A stretch of 48,892 nt of DNA from SZUA-365 sp034002405 (GTDB lineage: Bacteria > Bacteroidota > Ignavibacteria > SZUA-365). The stretch is from contig JAVFAS010000019.1 in the NCBI GenBank assembly GCA_034002405.1, positions 1 to 48,892 on the forward strand. The letters are read 5' to 3'. Positions 26,304 through 34,279 of the stretch are shown here, piece after piece. Below the pieces are notes generated by a model that was given only the letters and a program-made list of their open reading frames with translations, ran no database searches and had not been told where the DNA came from. Every line of letters begins with the position of its first letter. Positions within the stretch are counted from its first letter, which is position 1. The position numbers and the translations under genes are program-made.

Positions 26304-27043
26304 CGCAGGGATTCAACACCATCGCGCAATTCCGCTCGCCGGTCGGCGGCGTGCTGCTCGTCGACAAACCCCAGACCTGGACGTCCTTCGATGTGGTCAA
26401 GAAAATTCGTACCGCACTGCGGGTGAAAAAAGTGGGGCATGCCGGAACGCTCGATCCCATGGCGACGGGACTGCTCATTCTTTGCTCCTCGACGCTGACA
26501 CGACGCATCGACGCGTTTCAGGCGCTCGACAAGGTCTACGAGGGGTCGTTCCGGCTCGGCGCCGTCACCCCGAGCTACGATGCGGAAACCGAGACCCGGG
26601 ACCATCGCCCGATCGACGGCATCGACGACGCGGGGATCCGCCAGGCCGCGGCGCGATTTGTCGGCACGATCGAACAACTGCCCCCGATGTACTCGGCAGT
26701 GAAGGTCGACGGCGAACGCCTCTACAAACGCGCCCGGCGCGGCGAGGAGGTGGCGCGGACGCCGCGCGCGGTGCGAGTCGAACAATTCGACATTCTGGAT
26801 GTGAAACTCCCGGAAGTCGGATTTCGGGTGCAATGCAGCAAGGGCACGTACGTGCGGACGCTCGCGCACGATCTCGGTCAGATGCTCGGATGCGGTGCAT
26901 ACCTTACCGGATTGCGCCGTACGGCGATCGGAAGTTTCCTCGTCGAGGAAGCGTGGAGTATCGAGCGCATCAGCGACGCCGCGCGGGCGGAGGGACTCAC
27001 GCAGGAACGCACCACGGAGAAGGATCGTGCAGATCTATCGTGA
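26300..27043 (+). CDS. truB: tRNA pseudouridine-55 synthase
   Basis: A 247-residue enzyme that makes pseudouridine 55 in the T-loop of tRNAs. The catalytic Asp lies in KVGHAGTLDPMATG, and the substrate-binding YEGSFRLGAVTPSYD and KGTYVRTLAHDLG follow. The start is TTG, overlapping the rbfA stop in a TTGA, with a GA-rich ribosome site. Its end overlaps ribF by 17 bases, so the three genes are probably translated in a coupled way. Confidence 0.96.
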   Translation: MTQGFNTIAQFRSPVGGVLLVDKPQTWTSFDVVKKIRTALRVKKVGHAGTLDPMATGLLILCSSTLTRRIDAFQALDKVYEGSFRLGAVTPSYDAETETRDHRPIDGIDDAGIRQAAARFVGTIEQLPPMYSAVKVDGERLYKRARRGEEVARTPRAVRVEQFDILDVKLPEVGFRVQCSKGTYVRTLAHDLGQMLGCGAYLTGLRRTAIGSFLVEEAWSIERISDAARAEGLTQERTTEKDRADLS

Positions 27044-27980
27044 TCTTGACGCGCTGCCGCACGGGCTGCCCGTGGCGCTGACACTCGGGACATTCGATGG
27101 AGTGCATCTCGGGCACCAGCGCATCATCGAACGGACGATCGCGGCGGCCAAAACGTCCCACGGACGCGCCCTGCTCCTGACCTTCGATCCGCATCCGCGC
27201 GAGGTGATCGGCTGGAAAGGCGAGTCGACCTATCTGCTCACCACGATCGACGAGCGGCTGGCGCTTCTCGCGGAGACCGGACTCGACGGTTGTATCGTGC
27301 TTCCGTTCACGCGCGATCTGTCGGTGCTCGATGCGTCGACATTTTTCCATGAGTACATTGTCCGCCGTCTGCACGCCACGCATGTCGTGGTCGGCGTCGA
27401 CCATGCATTCGGAAAAGGGCGTGAAGGGAAGGTCGAAGCGCTGCGGCACCTTGGCCGGCAGTACGGCGTGGAGGTCACCGTGGTCGGCGAGCTGTTGATG
27501 GATGGTGTCAAGGTCAGCAGTACCGCCGTGCGCCATGCGCTCAACGACGGCGCGGTCCGTCGCGTCACCGCCTTTCTCGGGAGACCGTACCGGATCTCCG
27601 GTGTCGTCGTGCGCGGCGAAGGTCTCGGCACGCGACTGGGGTTTCCGACCGCGAATGTCGAACACGTCTCGCCTCAGAAGCTGTTGCCACGCAGCGGTGT
27701 GTATATCGTCCAGGTCGAATGCGACGGCGAGTCGCGGCAGGGCATCATGAATCTGGGACGGCGTCCGACCGTTTCACAACAAGTGCATATTTCCCTGGAA
27801 GTTCATATTTTTGCTTTTTCCGGCGATTTGTACGGAATGCATCTTCATATCGATGTGCTCGAGCGTTTGCGCGATGAAATCCATTTCGACAGTGTCGGTC
27901 AGCTCGTCGCGCAGATTGAATCGGACATCGAAATCGCCCATCAATATTTCAAACGCACGTCAGACACGATTCACGAATAA
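27027..27980 (+). CDS. ribF: Bifunctional riboflavin kinase/FAD synthetase
   Basis: A 317-residue enzyme that makes FMN and then FAD. The N-terminal nucleotidyltransferase half has GTFDGVHLGHQ and VVVGVDHAFGKGREG. The C-terminal kinase half has GLGTRLGFPTANV and SGVYIVQVE. The open frame continues upstream, but that part is a shadow of truB. GTG 27027, preceded by GGAGAAGGA, gives the family N-terminus VQIYRDLDALP. Confidence 0.95.
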   Translation: MQIYRDLDALPHGLPVALTLGTFDGVHLGHQRIIERTIAAAKTSHGRALLLTFDPHPREVIGWKGESTYLLTTIDERLALLAETGLDGCIVLPFTRDLSVLDASTFFHEYIVRRLHATHVVVGVDHAFGKGREGKVEALRHLGRQYGVEVTVVGELLMDGVKVSSTAVRHALNDGAVRRVTAFLGRPYRISGVVVRGEGLGTRLGFPTANVEHVSPQKLLPRSGVYIVQVECDGESRQGIMNLGRRPTVSQQVHISLEVHIFAFSGDLYGMHLHIDVLERLRDEIHFDSVGQLVAQIESDIEIAHQYFKRTSDTIHE

Positions 27981-28011
27981 ACTTTCACCTGATTCCAAGG
28001 AGCCACAGGAC

Positions 28012-28281
28012 ATGTCTCTCACGAAAGAACGCAAACACGAATTGGTCGTGAAATTCGGCGGTAGCGAAAAGAACAGCGGCAAGGCCGAGGTTCAGATCGC
28101 CATCCTCACCGAGACGATCAACGGTCTCTCCCCGCATTTCGACCAGAACAAGAAGGACCATCACAGCCGGCGCGGGTTGTTGAAAATGGTTGGCAAGCGT
28201 CGTCGTCTTCTCGCGTACCTGATGAAGACCGACATCAACCGGTACCGCGCCATTGTCAAGGATCTCGAGTTGCGCAAATAA
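28012..28281 (+). CDS. rpsO: Ribosomal protein uS15
   Basis: An 89-residue primary 16S rRNA-binding protein. The core KDHHSRRGLLKMVGKRRRLL and the ending YLMKTDINRYRAIVKDLELRK are typical. A clear ribosome site (AAGGAG) lies upstream. The standard rpsO-pnp pair follows. Confidence 0.98.
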   Translation: MSLTKERKHELVVKFGGSEKNSGKAEVQIAILTETINGLSPHFDQNKKDHHSRRGLLKMVGKRRRLLAYLMKTDINRYRAIVKDLELRK

Positions 28282-28305
28282 TTCTGCCCCGCAACGGCAT
28301 ACTTT

Positions 28306-28327
28306 GGCGTCCCCTGGACGGGACGCC
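28306..28327 (+). other. Hairpin in the rpsO-pnp gap
   Basis: GGCGTCCC (28306-28313) pairs with GGGACGCC (28320-28327) around a 6-base loop, with no U-tract. By analogy with other bacteria, it may be a processing or stability element for the pnp message rather than a full terminator. Confidence 0.45.
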
Positions 28328-28356
28328 GCACACAGACAGAAGAAGAGAAGAAACAC

Positions 28357-30549
28357 ATGCTTTTCAGAAAAGAAATTGACCTCGGCGGACGTACGCTGAC
28401 ACTTGAAACCGGGCGCTTCGCCCGACAGGCCAGCGGTGCGGTGATGATTTCGCTGGGAGAGACCATGGTTCTTTCAACCGTGGTTCTGGCGAATTCACCG
28501 CGTGAGGGAATTGATTTCTTCCCACTCAGCTGCGAGTATCGTGAGAAAACCTCCGCGGCAGGGAAGATCCCCGGAGGATTTTTCAAGCGCGAAGGCAAGC
28601 CGTCGGAGAAGGAAGTCCTCTCCGCCCGCTTGATGGATCGACCGATCCGCCCGATGTTCGCCGATAATTACCGCAACGAAGTGCAGATCGTCGCCAGCGT
28701 CTATTCCTATGACCAGGAAAACGATGGCGACGTGCTTGCCGCCACCGCCGCGTCCGCGGCACTGATGATCGCCGGGGCGCCATTCGAAGGCCCCATCGCC
28801 GAGGTCCGCGTTGCACGCGTCAACGGGGAGTTCGCGATCAATCCGACCGCGTCGCAACTGAAATATTCGGATCTGGAAGTCGTTCTTGCCGGGACCGAGG
28901 ATTCCATCCTCATGGTCGAAGGCGAGGCGCTCGAAATTTCCGAACGTGACATGCTCGACGCGCTGGAGTTCGGACACAAGCATATCGCAGCCATCTGCCG
29001 GGGCATCGCGGAGTTCGCGGCCGAGGCCGGAAAACCGCGTATGACCGTCGAGCCGAAGGTCCTGCCCGACGGACTGGCCGAGCGCGTGCATGCCCTGTGT
29101 TACGACCGGCTGCGTGAACTCGCCGCCACGGTCATGGGCAAGGAAGAGCGCGCCGAGACCACCCGCGCGCTGTATGATGAGGTCCTCGCCGCGCTCGCGG
29201 AAGAATATCCGGAGCAAGAGGGCACGATCAAGAATCTCGTGCATGATTATGAAAAAGACGCGATGCGCCGGACCATCCTCGAGAAGGGCCAGCGTCTCGA
29301 TGGCCGCGGCCTGACGGACGTCCGTCCGATCACCTGCGAAGTCGGCGTGCTGCCGCGGGCGCATGGCTCGGCACTGTTCACGCGCGGTGAGACCCAGGCG
29401 CTCATGAGCTGTACGCTCGGCACCAAATCCGACGAGCAGATCATCGATGGCCTCATGGAGGAATTCCGCAAGCGCTTCATGCTCCATTACAATTTCCCGC
29501 CGTTTTCGGTCGGTGAAGTGGGCCGCTTCGGTTTTACCAGCCGCCGCGAAATCGGCCATGGCAACCTGGCCGAACGGGCACTCAAGAACATGCTGCCATC
29601 CGACGAGGAATTTGCCTACACGCTCCGACTCCTGTGCGACATTCTCGAGTCGAACGGCTCGTCGTCGATGGCGACGGTCTGTTCGGGATCGATGGCGCTG
29701 ATGGATGCCGGCGTGCCGATCAAGAAGGCCGTCGCCGGTGTGGCCATGGGACTGATCAAGGAAGGCGACGCGATCGCCGTGCTCACCGACATTCTTGGGA
29801 ATGAGGATCATCTCGGGGATATGGATTTCAAGGTCGCCGGCACGGCGGACGGGATCACGTCCTATCAGATGGATATCAAGATCAAGGGCATCAGTTTCGA
29901 GATCATGGAGCGGGCACTGGCGCAGGCACGCGACGGGCGCATGCACATTCTCGACAAGATGAACGAGGTGATCAGCCAACCGCGTACCGAACTCTCACGC
30001 TATGCGCCACGCCTGACAACGATCTACATCCCGGTCGACATGATCGGCGCGGTGATCGGTCCGGGCGGAAAGAATATCAAGGCCATCGTCGCGGAGAGTG
30101 GCGCGGAAATCAACATCGAGGAAGATGGTCGCATCATCATCGCCGCGGTCAATTCCGAGAACAGCGAGAAAGCGGTCGAACTCATCAAGCGTATCACGCA
30201 AATGCCCGAGGCCGGGGAGATTTACACCGGTCCGGTCAAGAGGATCGCGGAGTTCGGTGCCTTCGTCGAGATCCTTCCGGGCAAGGAAGGATTGCTGCAC
30301 ATCTCGCAGATCGATTTCCGTCGTCTCAATACCGTCGACGAAGTGCTGAAGGTCGGCGATGTCGTCACCGTCAAGCTGTTGCGTGTCGAGGACAACGGGA
30401 AACTCGTGCTCAGCCGCAAGGCCCTCATGGATCCGCCCGAAGGCTATGTCGAACCCGAACCCCGTGGTGACCGCGGTGGTGACCGGGGCGACCGCGGTGG
30501 TCGCGACCGTGATCGCAAGGGCGGTGGTGACCGCCGTCGACGCAACTGA
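28357..30549 (+). CDS. pnp: Polynucleotide phosphorylase
   Basis: A 730-residue 3'-5' exoribonuclease that degrades RNA using phosphate. The order is a first RNase PH domain, a linking helical domain, the second RNase PH domain (DVRPITCEVGVLPRAHGSAL, then GSSSMATVCSGSMALMDAGV), a KH domain (MIGAVIGPGGKNIKAI) and an S1 domain (GPVKRIAEFGAFVEILPGKE). The last 25 residues are an Arg/Gly/Asp-rich tail that is absent from many homologues and may bind RNA or RNase partners. It follows rpsO and precedes a small gene in the same direction. Confidence 0.98.
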   Translation: MLFRKEIDLGGRTLTLETGRFARQASGAVMISLGETMVLSTVVLANSPREGIDFFPLSCEYREKTSAAGKIPGGFFKREGKPSEKEVLSARLMDRPIRPMFADNYRNEVQIVASVYSYDQENDGDVLAATAASAALMIAGAPFEGPIAEVRVARVNGEFAINPTASQLKYSDLEVVLAGTEDSILMVEGEALEISERDMLDALEFGHKHIAAICRGIAEFAAEAGKPRMTVEPKVLPDGLAERVHALCYDRLRELAATVMGKEERAETTRALYDEVLAALAEEYPEQEGTIKNLVHDYEKDAMRRTILEKGQRLDGRGLTDVRPITCEVGVLPRAHGSALFTRGETQALMSCTLGTKSDEQIIDGLMEEFRKRFMLHYNFPPFSVGEVGRFGFTSRREIGHGNLAERALKNMLPSDEEFAYTLRLLCDILESNGSSSMATVCSGSMALMDAGVPIKKAVAGVAMGLIKEGDAIAVLTDILGNEDHLGDMDFKVAGTADGITSYQMDIKIKGISFEIMERALAQARDGRMHILDKMNEVISQPRTELSRYAPRLTTIYIPVDMIGAVIGPGGKNIKAIVAESGAEINIEEDGRIIIAAVNSENSEKAVELIKRITQMPEAGEIYTGPVKRIAEFGAFVEILPGKEGLLHISQIDFRRLNTVDEVLKVGDVVTVKLLRVEDNGKLVLSRKALMDPPEGYVEPEPRGDRGGDRGDRGGRDRDRKGGGDRRRRN

Positions 30550-30562
30550 TACGGACCTGCGC

Positions 30563-30594
30563 GGACCGTGCCGCCCGTCGCGGCGGCACGGTCC
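30563..30594 (+). other. Strong hairpin after pnp without U-tract
   Basis: GGACCGTGCCGCC (30563-30575) pairs perfectly with GGCGGCACGGTCC (30582-30594), leaving a 6-base loop. No T-run follows, so it is more likely a 3'-end stabiliser or pause site than a classic terminator. Confidence 0.5.
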
Positions 30595-30642
30595 CGTACC
30601 GGCGTCCCGCTATTTCCCCATCCAGTTCACATGGAGACATCG

Positions 30643-30945
30643 ATGCCCGCAGTGATATTTTCGATTTCCTACCCGATCATTGAAGAAAAACGAGAAGAAT
30701 ATCTGGAAACCGTGCGCGAGTTGAAGAACTATCTCACGAACGAGCGCGGCAAGCAGTACTCCGTCTACGAAAGCAAAACCAAGCCGAATACCTTCAACGA
30801 AGTGTATTTCTGTGCCTCGCTCGAGGAATACGATGCGCTCGAGGACGATGCGGACGAGATCACCGAACAGCTGATCAACCGGATCGTCGATGAGTTCATC
30901 AAAGACGGAAAAACGGAGTACAAAACCCTTATCGAGGCGCTGTAA
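30643..30945 (+). CDS. Small protein of unknown function, possibly a dimeric alpha/beta-barrel fold
   Basis: A 100-residue acidic protein that I do not recognise. The ATG at 30643 follows GGAG at good spacing; an ATG at 30631 is possible. The pattern is a beta strand (VIFSISYPI), a helix (EKREEYLETVRELKNYLTN), two strands (KQYSVYESK, NEVYFCASL) and a helix (DADEITEQLINRIVDEFIK). This resembles antibiotic-biosynthesis-monooxygenase-like small folds, but only as a secondary-structure impression. It may be transcribed with pnp. Its 3' end overlaps the convergent DacB gene by 17 bases. Confidence 0.75.
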   Translation: MPAVIFSISYPIIEEKREEYLETVRELKNYLTNERGKQYSVYESKTKPNTFNEVYFCASLEEYDALEDDADEITEQLINRIVDEFIKDGKTEYKTLIEAL

Positions 30946-32377
30946 CCCTGGACAGCGCGGCGCTGTATGCGAGGCAGTGTTTCAGGATGTGATCCTGCAC
31001 GCCCCGGTAGGGAGCATGCCGACCAGAAAAATTCTGCATTAACATCACCACCGTGAGCAGGCGCCCTCCCGGCGCCTCGACGTATCCGGACAGTGCGCTT
31101 ACCCCGCGCACTGTTCCCGTTTTGGCCTGGATGCCGCTGGACGTGGGGATACCCGACAACCGCGCGCGCAGGGTGCCATCCCGCCCTCCGATCGCGAGGG
31201 AGGAGCGGAAGCGGGGAAACCGGGCATGGGCGGCGAGCATGCGCAGGAGGCGACCCAGCGATGCCGCCGTCGAAAGATTGTAGAAGGAGATTCCGGAGCC
31301 GTCCGCGAGCGCGAACCCCTCGCGGTCGAGTCCATGCGTCACGAGAATGGAGACGAGATCCTCGAGACCGTCATCGCCCGTGATTCCCTCGGACATTCGC
31401 CTCGTGCCGAAGGTGAGCGCGCGCAGCGTCATCTCGGCCGCCAGATTGTCGCTTCGCTTGTTCATCGCGGCAAGTACATCGTCGAGTGGGCGACGGATAC
31501 CGCCGATCATGGACATCGCGGTCGACGCATCACCGAAGGTGACCACGGTGCGATCGGTCACCATCCCGCGCTGTGCGAACGCACGCCGCAAAAGGTCGGC
31601 CACGAGTTCCCGTGGACGCCAGATACTGAATCGTTCACGAACGGCCGATGTGGAACGCGGTTGTCCATACACCAGAAACGCGTTACCGCGCGGGCGTCGT
31701 TCGAGCCGGAAGATCCCGTCGCCACGTGTGTTCGCGACGGGGGTGAACGTGAACAGTGCGCTGGGTGGGTCCGTGCTGATGTCGAGTGAATCCGTCACAC
31801 CACGTCGGCGCCGAACATGCACCGACACCACATTGCCGTCGATGCTGAAGGCATCGAGATACGGTGTGAAGGGATCGGATTCGTCATCCCACATCCAGCC
31901 ACGGCCGTAGATATCCTCCCGAAGGAGGGAGGGGTCCATCACCAACGTATCGAGCGTGCGCACGCCGGCATCGTATGCCATATCCGCGAGTTTTTGAATA
32001 TCTTGTTGCGTCAAAAGCGGATCGCCACCGCCAATACAGATCAGGGTGCGCAGGGAAGAATCCGTCGCGCCGAGCCGGGTCTCGAAGTGGAAGTCCGTCG
32101 GAAGACCGAGCACTGCCGCGGCGGAGGTGTACAGTTTGACATTCGATGCCGGGCGCAGCAGGAGTTGGGTGTTGCGAGCGTAGAGGATGTCGCCACTCCG
32201 GGCGTCGGCGATCTCCACCGCCGCGATGCACCGTGAAAACAGCGGACCGCTGAGTTCACCGTCCACGGCGGCACGAAGCGTCCCGCGCGCGCGTTCGGCG
32301 GAACCCTGTCCACGCTGGCCGGACGACACCGCCGGCAGCAGGAAGAAAAGGATGAGAATGAGAAAGCGGATTTTCAT
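30929..32377 (-). CDS. D-alanyl-D-alanine carboxypeptidase/endopeptidase (PBP4, DacB type)
   Basis: A 482-residue periplasmic peptidoglycan hydrolase of peptidase family S13. The signal peptide is KIRFLILILFFLLPAVSSGQ. The three penicillin-binding motifs are present: SNVK with the nucleophile Ser in RPASNVKLYT, SDN in KRSDNLAAE, and KTG in QAKTGTVRG. The length matches PBP4 with its inserted domains. It should cut D-Ala from stem peptides or cross-bridges. The start ATG shares a CATG with the divergent gene, so the two start codons overlap by two bases. No ribosome site is evident. Confidence 0.93.
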   Translation of the reverse strand: MKIRFLILILFFLLPAVSSGQRGQGSAERARGTLRAAVDGELSGPLFSRCIAAVEIADARSGDILYARNTQLLLRPASNVKLYTSAAAVLGLPTDFHFETRLGATDSSLRTLICIGGGDPLLTQQDIQKLADMAYDAGVRTLDTLVMDPSLLREDIYGRGWMWDDESDPFTPYLDAFSIDGNVVSVHVRRRRGVTDSLDISTDPPSALFTFTPVANTRGDGIFRLERRPRGNAFLVYGQPRSTSAVRERFSIWRPRELVADLLRRAFAQRGMVTDRTVVTFGDASTAMSMIGGIRRPLDDVLAAMNKRSDNLAAEMTLRALTFGTRRMSEGITGDDGLEDLVSILVTHGLDREGFALADGSGISFYNLSTAASLGRLLRMLAAHARFPRFRSSLAIGGRDGTLRARLSGIPTSSGIQAKTGTVRGVSALSGYVEAPGGRLLTVVMLMQNFSGRHAPYRGVQDHILKHCLAYSAALSRVTAPR

Positions 32378-33803
32378 GACATATCGTGCATCGTGGTACG
32401 CGGTGCTGTTGCGGGGCGTCCTGTTCTTCTCGGTGGCCGCCGCACCGACAGGCGGTACGGTGGCGGCCAGTACGCCGACGGCCCCGGGAACGTCGGCGCT
32501 CGTGCGTTCCGACAGTCTGGAACACGCCGGTCTCGCGGACGCACTCGGTGGAATTTTCTCGCGCGAGAAAATCGCCACCATTCTATCAAAACTCCCGCCG
32601 AAGTCCAAAATATTCGGCTATGATGTCGGCGAGTATTCCGGAGATGACGGGATGGATGTGGTGCTTTCGGCGATGCGCGACGACGCGCCGCGGCGCACCA
32701 TCGACGTGCATTTCTTCATCAACGACGGCCCGGGCTTCCGCTTGCTTCGCACCCTGACGCGGCGTTATGTGCTTGAACCGATCGAGGTCGGCTTTTCCAT
32801 CGATCATGGCGTGTGTCACGTGACCGAAAAAACCGGGGACTACGGCTGGCGCATCACCGGTTACTCCGCCGTCGGCGGGAATTTCCGGCGGAGTTCGGAG
32901 TGGACGACCGAGCGGATGCGCGTGGGCGCGCGCGTGACGGGGGTGGGATACGAACGGAGTTACAGCTATGAAACTCTTTTGGCGGAGGAGCACTACTACG
33001 GCGCCAACACCGGCAAGAGCTTTCTGCGCCAGCGATACTACGATCTGCCGGTGTTTCCCGCGGCACTGAGTCTTCCCGATGACATGCCCACGGAGGCGGG
33101 AGACACGACCGGACTCATGATCAGCGCCGGCGGCAGCAGCTGGCACGGATCCGACGACTGCCAACTGTTCGTTTCCGCGCGCTTCGACAGCAGCACGGTG
33201 ATGTTCCGCGTTCGCGTGCACGATGACCGGTTATTGCATCACGCGGATCCCGACTCGGCCGATCATCTTGATCTTTGGTTCGATCTCAGCCGCCGCAATC
33301 GGGTGCGTCCCGACGGGACACGGCAGCGCTACGCGCGGCGTACGGAATTCGGCGTCCGCATCCTCATGGGAGACGGCGGATCGCATACACCGGTGGTCGA
33401 TCTGCTCGGTACCGATCTCGTTCAGCGATATGGTGCCCAGGTCGATGTGCGGCGCGTCGAAATCCGGGATGCATACCAGACCTCCGAATTCGTGATCCGC
33501 CTTCCCCGTGCGCTCTTCGAGGAACGGGGGACGTTGCTCGCCGCGGGGTTTGTCTGCGCCTACCATGATGTCGACCACCCGGCGAATCTTCGCTGGGTCA
33601 CGGTGGCGTCAACCGCGCGCGAATACGTGCCGGGTCGACCGGAGACGTTCGGCCGCCTGCATTTCGTCGCGGATCCCGTCCATGCGTACGAATGGGAGAA
33701 TATCCGCGCCGCCGCGCTTGCCGCGAAGTTGCGCCGGGCCGGGCTGCTTCCGCTTCCCTCGACGCGTGAGACAACCGGTCGGCGGGACACTCCCGGCCGG
33801 TAG
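32376..33803 (+). CDS. Exported protein with CBM9-like C-terminal domain, function unknown
   Basis: A 475-residue protein with a hydrophobic N-terminal segment (VLLRGVLFFSVAAAP) suggesting export. The middle (about 40-230) is not recognised. From about 245 to 430 the pattern SARFDSSTVMFRVRVHDDRL, SADHLDLWFDLSRRN and FVIRLPRALFEERGTLLAAG is that of a family-9 carbohydrate-binding or DOMON-like beta sandwich. It ends with helix-rich RAAALAAKLRRAG. It may bind cell-wall or surface glycan, which would fit the divergent DacB gene; that is inference. Upstream in-frame ATGs at 32352 and 32358 add a basic MRMRKR stretch and a better AGGAAG ribosome site, so the true start may lie inside the dacB-type gene. 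Confidence 0.75.
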   Translation: MTYRASWYAVLLRGVLFFSVAAAPTGGTVAASTPTAPGTSALVRSDSLEHAGLADALGGIFSREKIATILSKLPPKSKIFGYDVGEYSGDDGMDVVLSAMRDDAPRRTIDVHFFINDGPGFRLLRTLTRRYVLEPIEVGFSIDHGVCHVTEKTGDYGWRITGYSAVGGNFRRSSEWTTERMRVGARVTGVGYERSYSYETLLAEEHYYGANTGKSFLRQRYYDLPVFPAALSLPDDMPTEAGDTTGLMISAGGSSWHGSDDCQLFVSARFDSSTVMFRVRVHDDRLLHHADPDSADHLDLWFDLSRRNRVRPDGTRQRYARRTEFGVRILMGDGGSHTPVVDLLGTDLVQRYGAQVDVRRVEIRDAYQTSEFVIRLPRALFEERGTLLAAGFVCAYHDVDHPANLRWVTVASTAREYVPGRPETFGRLHFVADPVHAYEWENIRAAALAAKLRRAGLLPLPSTRETTGRRDTPGR

Positions 33804-33826
33804 GGCATCGGCACCGCACGATCGCC

Positions 33827-33855
33827 TTGTTTGCCCATGCGAAAACACGTAATTT
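33827..33855 (+). promoter_or_regulatory. Promoter of the secA leader ORF and secA
   Basis: TTGTTT (33827-33832) and TAATTT (33850-33855) are 17 bases apart. Transcription would start near 33862, about 25 bases before the ATG of the small ORF at 33887. That ORF would then be the first thing translated on the secA message. Confidence 0.6.
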
Positions 33856-33886
33856 TATGTTTTGAAATCAATCCAGTGCCATTGAC

Positions 33887-34189
33887 ATGACCGGCGTCGT
33901 CTTCACGTTTTCACTCTTCTGCACCGCGCTGCTGCAGACCGATCCCACGGTACTCCAACAGGTCGAACTCGCGCCGGTGCGGCAGATCATTGACGCGGTC
34001 ATCCCCGAGGCACACTCCCGCACAATGTTCGCGGGACGGCAGACTTCCACGCCGCCCGTCGTTCCCTACCTGCTTCATTCCACGCAGCCGGGTCTTTCAC
34101 CGCTGCGTCTGTTCGATGGAATTGGCGTGCGCGCCGCGCATCGCCACACGGTGATGCGCGTCACGCCCATTCGCGCCCCGTCCGTCTGA
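33887..34189 (+). CDS. Small ORF before secA; candidate SecM-like export-sensing arrest peptide
   Basis: A 100-codon ORF ending 90 bases before secA. It is unlike any protein I know. The N-terminus (VVFTFSLFCTALL) is hydrophobic and could act as a weak signal sequence, though it lacks basic residues. The last residues are TPIRAPSV, with Arg96-Ala97-Pro98 just before the stop. In E. coli, SecM lies before secA, is exported, and stalls ribosomes at GIRAGP near its end to raise secA translation; RAPP-type arrest peptides before other export genes use a similar Arg-Ala-Pro core. The position, the promoter in front and the C-terminal motif make a regulatory leader plausible. Against it: no clear ribosome site, the motif is short, and GC-rich DNA often has chance ORFs. 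Confidence 0.45.
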   Translation: MTGVVFTFSLFCTALLQTDPTVLQQVELAPVRQIIDAVIPEAHSRTMFAGRQTSTPPVVPYLLHSTQPGLSPLRLFDGIGVRAAHRHTVMRVTPIRAPSV

Positions 34190-34202
34190 ATCCGTCGCGG
34201 AA

Positions 34203-34218
34203 CCGGCGCGTGCGCCGG
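34203..34218 (+). other. GC hairpin between the small ORF and secA
   Basis: CCGGCG (34203-34208) pairs with CGCCGG (34213-34218) around CGTG. It lies 13 bases past the small ORF's stop and about 60 bases before the secA start, where a translation-sensitive RNA switch would be expected. It does not by itself cover the secA ribosome site. Confidence 0.4.
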
Positions 34219-34279
34219 CATGGCTTCCCAATTCAGACGACATCGACATTCCATCACTTCCAGCACAGGAACAGCTCCC

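Noticed and set aside
28495..29979. 494-codon minus-strand open frame opposite pnp
   Set aside because: Shadow of pnp with typical His/Asp/Arg composition and no domain.
34220..34279. 20-codon N-terminal extension of SecA
   Set aside because: The residues are not SecA-like, and the ATG at 34280 gives the family start MNIIARLFGG.
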